This document shows positions 41,048 to 44,056 of a DNA stretch of 44,056 nt, piece by piece. Under the pieces are notes generated by a model that was not told where the DNA came from, made no database searches, and saw only the letters and a program-made list of their open reading frames with translations. Numbering within the stretch: position 1 is the first letter of the stretch; the number at the start of each line of letters is the position of its first letter. The stretch comes from Nocardia amamiensis. Lineage in GTDB: Bacteria; Actinomycetota; Actinomycetes; Mycobacteriales; Mycobacteriaceae. The stretch is from the NCBI RefSeq assembly GCF_015477605.1, contig NZ_JADLQX010000045.1, positions 1 through 44,056 of the forward strand. The letters are read 5' to 3'. A program made the position numbers and the translations under genes.

Positions 41048-42885
41048 TGACGACCACCACCTTGTTGCGCCTCGCGACCGCGGGCAGCGTCGACGACGGC
41101 AAGTCGACCCTGATCGGACGACTGCTGTTCGACTCCAAGACCCTCTTCACCGATCAGCTCGCCGCGGTGGAGCGCACCAGCCGCGACCGCGGCGACGACT
41201 ACCCGAACCTGGCCCTGCTCACCGACGGCCTGCGCGCCGAACGGGAGCAGGGCATCACCATCGACGTGGCGCACCGCTATTTCGCCACGCCCAGAAGGAA
41301 ATTCATCATCGCCGACACCCCAGGGCACGTGCAGTACACCCGCAATATGGTGACCGGCGCCTCCACCGCCGATTTGGCGTTGATCCTGGTGGACGCTCGT
41401 AAAGGCGTGGTGGAGCAGACCCGCCGCCACGCCTTCCTCGCCAGCCTGCTCGGCATCCCGCACCTGGTGCTGTGCGTGAACAAGATGGATCTGGTCGGCT
41501 GGTCCCAGGATCGGTTCGAGGAGATCCGCGAGGACTTCGCGCGGTTCGCCTCCAAACTCGACGTCTCCGACCTCACGTTCGTGCCGGTGTCGGCGCTGCA
41601 CGGCGACAATATCGTGCACCGCGGCGCCAGCATGCCGTGGTACGAGGGCACTCCCCTGCTGCACCACCTCGAAGAGGTGCACATCGCATCGGACCGCAAC
41701 CTGATCGACGCGCGGTTCCCCGTGCAGTACGTCACGCGCAGGCACGCGGAAGATTTTCGCGGCTACGCGGGCACGGTGGCAGGCGGGGTGTTCAAGCCGG
41801 GCGACGAAGTCGCGGTGCTGCCTTCCGGATTCACCACCACGGTCACCGCGATCTGGGGCCCGGGCGGCACACCGGTCGCGGAAGCCTTTCCGCCGCAAGC
41901 GGTCACCATCCAGTTCGCCGACGAGCTGGACATCTCCCGCGGCGACCTGATCTGCCGTCCCAACAACCGCCCACACGCGGGCCGTGATCTGGACGCGATG
42001 GTGTGCTGGTTCGCCGAGGACACTCAGCTCACCCCCGGCGCCACCTATACGATCCGGCACACCACCCGCGCCGCCACCGCCGAGGTCCGCTCCCTGGACT
42101 ACCGGCTGGACGTCAACACGCTGCATCGCGACGAGGACGCGCAGTCGCTGTCGCTCAACGAGATCGGCCGCGTCCAGCTGCGCACCCGCCATCCCTTGCT
42201 GTTCGACCCGTATCGGCGCAACCGCGCCACCGGCAGCTTCATCCTGGTCGACGAAACCACCAACAACACCGTCGCTGCGGGCATGATCACCGGCCCGACC
42301 CTGCCGTCGGCCAGGGTGGTCTGGCATTCCACCGCGGTCGGGCGCGACGAGCGCGCCACCCGCGGCCTCACCGTCTGGTTGACCGGCCTGTCCGGCTCCG
42401 GAAAGTCCACCGTCGCGGTGGAACTGGAACGCCGGTTGGTGGCCGCGGGCCGCCCGGCATTCCTCCTCGACGGCGACAACCTGCGCCACGGGCTCAACTC
42501 CGACCTCGGATTCAGCGCGGCCGACCGCGTGGAGAACGTCCGCCGCGTCGGTGAGGTGGCCAGGCTGTTCGCCGAAGCGGGAGTGGTAGCGGTCGTTTCG
42601 CTGATCAGCCCGTACCGTGCCGACCGCGACCAGGTGCGGGCCATGCACGAGGCGGCAGGCATTCCGTTCCTCGAGGTGTTCGTCGACACGCCGCTCGCGG
42701 TCTGCGAAGCGCGCGACCCCAAGGGAATGTACGCCAAGGCACGAGCAGGCGAGATCCGCGGCTTCACCGGCATCGACGATCCCTATGAGGCGCCGGTGAA
42801 CGCGGACATCGTCCTGCGACCCGACCACGGCGATCCCGCAGCGATGGCCGCGACCATCATCGCGCGACTGACCCGGATGGATTGA
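41047..42885 (+). CDS. cysNC: Bifunctional CysN GTPase and APS kinase (CysNC)
   Basis: This 612-residue protein joins two enzymes. The first part (1-430) is CysN, the GTPase subunit of ATP sulfurylase: AGSVDDGKSTLIGRLL (P-loop), GITIDVAHRYF, ADTPGHVQYTRNM and CVNKMDLV, then EF-Tu-like beta barrels. The second part (from about 440) is APS kinase: LTGLSGSGKSTVAVELERRL, LDGDNLRHGLNSDLGFS and LISPYRADRDQVRAMHE, which makes PAPS. The ATG overlaps the cysD stop by one base (TGATG). Together with CysD it turns sulfate into PAPS. Confidence 0.95.
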   Translation: MTTTTLLRLATAGSVDDGKSTLIGRLLFDSKTLFTDQLAAVERTSRDRGDDYPNLALLTDGLRAEREQGITIDVAHRYFATPRRKFIIADTPGHVQYTRNMVTGASTADLALILVDARKGVVEQTRRHAFLASLLGIPHLVLCVNKMDLVGWSQDRFEEIREDFARFASKLDVSDLTFVPVSALHGDNIVHRGASMPWYEGTPLLHHLEEVHIASDRNLIDARFPVQYVTRRHAEDFRGYAGTVAGGVFKPGDEVAVLPSGFTTTVTAIWGPGGTPVAEAFPPQAVTIQFADELDISRGDLICRPNNRPHAGRDLDAMVCWFAEDTQLTPGATYTIRHTTRAATAEVRSLDYRLDVNTLHRDEDAQSLSLNEIGRVQLRTRHPLLFDPYRRNRATGSFILVDETTNNTVAAGMITGPTLPSARVVWHSTAVGRDERATRGLTVWLTGLSGSGKSTVAVELERRLVAAGRPAFLLDGDNLRHGLNSDLGFSAADRVENVRRVGEVARLFAEAGVVAVVSLISPYRADRDQVRAMHEAAGIPFLEVFVDTPLAVCEARDPKGMYAKARAGEIRGFTGIDDPYEAPVNADIVLRPDHGDPAAMAATIIARLTRMD

Positions 42886-42887
42886 AC

Positions 42888-42904
42888 TCGGCCTGGCCGG
42901 CCGA
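42888..42904 (+). terminator. candidate hairpin after cysNC
   Basis: TCGGCC (42888-42893), loop TGGCC, and GGCCGA (42899-42904) form a six-pair GC stem two bases after the cysNC stop. It has no T-run. The rest of the gap to rpoB holds no supported gene. Confidence 0.35.
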
Positions 42905-43125
42905 CGATGGACGCACCCGCAACCAGACGAGCACAACAAAACGTTCGGCCGCGGCGCCGGACGACACGCGCTCGCTGACTACGGTGCGACTTCGCGAATC
43001 CGGCGAGACGACCCGCGCCGGTTGCAGCCGCGCGTGCGGAGCTCGCCGTCGCGCTCGGATATGCGCGGGCCTCCGTCCGGGGCGCATTCGCTTGCCGGTC
43101 AGCCGCACCCGCGGTCGTCCCGCAG

Positions 43126-43157
43126 CTGCCGCGCACCGGGGATCCGGTGCGCGGCAG
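43126..43157 (-). terminator. rpoB terminator stem-loop
   Basis: CTGCCGCGCACCGG (43126-43139) and CCGGTGCGCGGCAG (43144-43157) form a perfect 14-pair stem around a GGAT loop, 12 bases past the rpoB stop. It lacks a T-run. Its position directly after rpoB means rpoC is not co-transcribed. Confidence 0.7.
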
Positions 43158-43169
43158 TTCCACCCCGGA

Positions 43170-44056
43170 TCAGCTCGTGAGGTCGTCGACCGATGCGGAT
43201 TCGTTGCGGGACAGCGTGATTCCGAGATTTGCGGCAGTGCGATCGAGTTCGTCCTCATCGCCCCGGTGCAATTCGATGGCGGAGCCTGCGGAGAGGACCT
43301 CGACGTTGAGGCACAGCGACTGGAGTTCCTTGAGCAAGACCTTGAACGACTCCGGAATGCCCGGCTCCGGAATGTTCTCGCCCTTGACGATCGCCTCGTA
43401 GACCTTCACCCGACCGACCACGTCGTCGGACTTGATGGTCAGCAGCTCCTGCAGCGTGTACGCCGCACCGTAGGCCTGCATGGCCCAGCACTCCATCTCA
43501 CCGAAACGCTGACCACCGAACTGCGCCTTACCACCCAGCGGCTGCTGGGTGATCATCGAGTACGGACCGGTCGAACGCGCGTGGATCTTGTCGTCGACCA
43601 AGTGGTGCAGCTTCAGGATGTACATGTAGCCGACCGCCACCGGGTACGGGAACGGTTCACCGGTGCGGCCGTCGAACAATGTCGCCTTACCGTCCGCCCC
43701 GACCATGACATCACCGTCGCGGTTGGGCAGCGTGGACGCCAGCAATCCGGCGAGTTCTTCCTCGCGGGCACCGTCGAAGACCGGTGTCGCGAGATCGGTA
43801 TCCGGGCTCGCCGACAACAACTCCTCGGGCAATCGCTTCGCCCAGTCCGGACGGATACCGTCGGCGAGCTGAATATTCCAGCCTGCCTTGCCGACCCAGC
43901 CCAGGTGGGTCTCCAGGATCTGGCCGATGTTCATACGACGCGGCACACCATGGGTGTTCAGGATGATGTCGACCGGAGTGCCGTCCGGCAGGAACGGCAT
44001 GTCCTCGGTCGGCAGGATCTTGCCGATCACACCCTTGTTCCCGTGCCGGCCGGCCA
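43170..44056 (-). CDS. rpoB: RNA polymerase beta subunit, C-terminal part (probable second copy, rpoB2-like)
   Basis: About 295 residues of the C-terminal part of RpoB are present; the 5' end lies beyond the right edge. Conserved blocks are AGRHGNKGVIGKILPTEDMP, LNTHGVPRRMNIGQILETHL, GGKAQFGGQRFGEMECWAMQ and AYGAAYTLQELLTIKSDDVV, ending in NLGITLSRNESASVDDLTS. The gene ends in a strong stem-loop and then meets convergent cysNC, so the rpoC that normally follows rpoB is missing. Nocardia species can carry a second stand-alone rpoB whose product gives rifampicin resistance. The rifampicin region is outside the window, so resistance cannot be read here. Confidence 0.92.
   Translation of the reverse strand, partial: AGRHGNKGVIGKILPTEDMPFLPDGTPVDIILNTHGVPRRMNIGQILETHLGWVGKAGWNIQLADGIRPDWAKRLPEELLSASPDTDLATPVFDGAREEELAGLLASTLPNRDGDVMVGADGKATLFDGRTGEPFPYPVAVGYMYILKLHHLVDDKIHARSTGPYSMITQQPLGGKAQFGGQRFGEMECWAMQAYGAAYTLQELLTIKSDDVVGRVKVYEAIVKGENIPEPGIPESFKVLLKELQSLCLNVEVLSAGSAIELHRGDEDELDRTAANLGITLSRNESASVDDLTS

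Noticed and set aside
40609..42885. A longer 758-residue frame for CysNC
   Set aside because: The first 146 residues are a shadow of cysD; the true ATG is at 41047.

Overview
The window is high-GC actinobacterial DNA, most likely Nocardia or a close relative in the Mycobacteriales. The pointers are many GTG starts, the C-terminal part of an actinobacterial RpoB at the right edge, an actinobacterial rRNA leader with its box A at the left edge, WYL, MmyB-type and SigG-like regulators, and a KstR-type box. No IS element, phage gene, CRISPR array, tRNA gene or complete rRNA gene was seen.

Left edge to 8.5 kb: tandem promoters and the leader of an rRNA operon read leftward out of the window. Next come a TAXI-type TRAP transporter (binding lipoprotein plus fused permease), a WYL regulator divergent from a UvrA-like ABC ATPase, a beta-propeller glycosidase-like protein and an FMN reductase.

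8.8-15.2 kb: a sugar block reading rightward, with a FucI-family isomerase, an FGGY kinase, a small thioredoxin, a DUF2961/GH172 glycosidase and a second FGGY kinase of xylulokinase type. Isomerase, first kinase and GH172 would fit salvage of D-arabinose from D-arabinan, a polymer of the cell wall in this bacterial group, by way of D-ribulose.

15.4-26 kb: mostly short regulator/effector pairs and single genes: an MmyB-type XRE regulator with an NTF2-like protein, TetR with two SRPBCC-type genes, a HAD phosphatase, a decayed DUF2201 gene with an internal deletion and a frameshift, a hotdog thioesterase, a SUKH-like orphan, two membrane proteins, an alpha/beta hydrolase and a class C beta-lactamase-like hydrolase.

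26-36 kb: a short second Rho factor with a changed RNA-binding motif, a GntR regulator divergent from a PEBP-SRPBCC fusion, HxlR with RidA, a SigG-like ECF factor divergent from SDR and DUF899 genes, an EthD remnant, and a TetR-glycosidase operon with a clear inverted-repeat operator.

36-43 kb: a leftward operon (DUF1214-like protein, SDR, PAPS sulfotransferase) diverges from a rightward one (IclR regulator, cysD, cysNC). The shared 51-bp promoter region carries a perfect KstR-type box and a separate 19-bp palindrome. PAPS synthesis and PAPS use thus sit on the two arms of one control region, possibly tied to steroid metabolism.

Right edge: the 3' part of an rpoB gene that ends in a strong stem-loop with no rpoC behind it, which suggests a stand-alone second rpoB (rpoB2-like).
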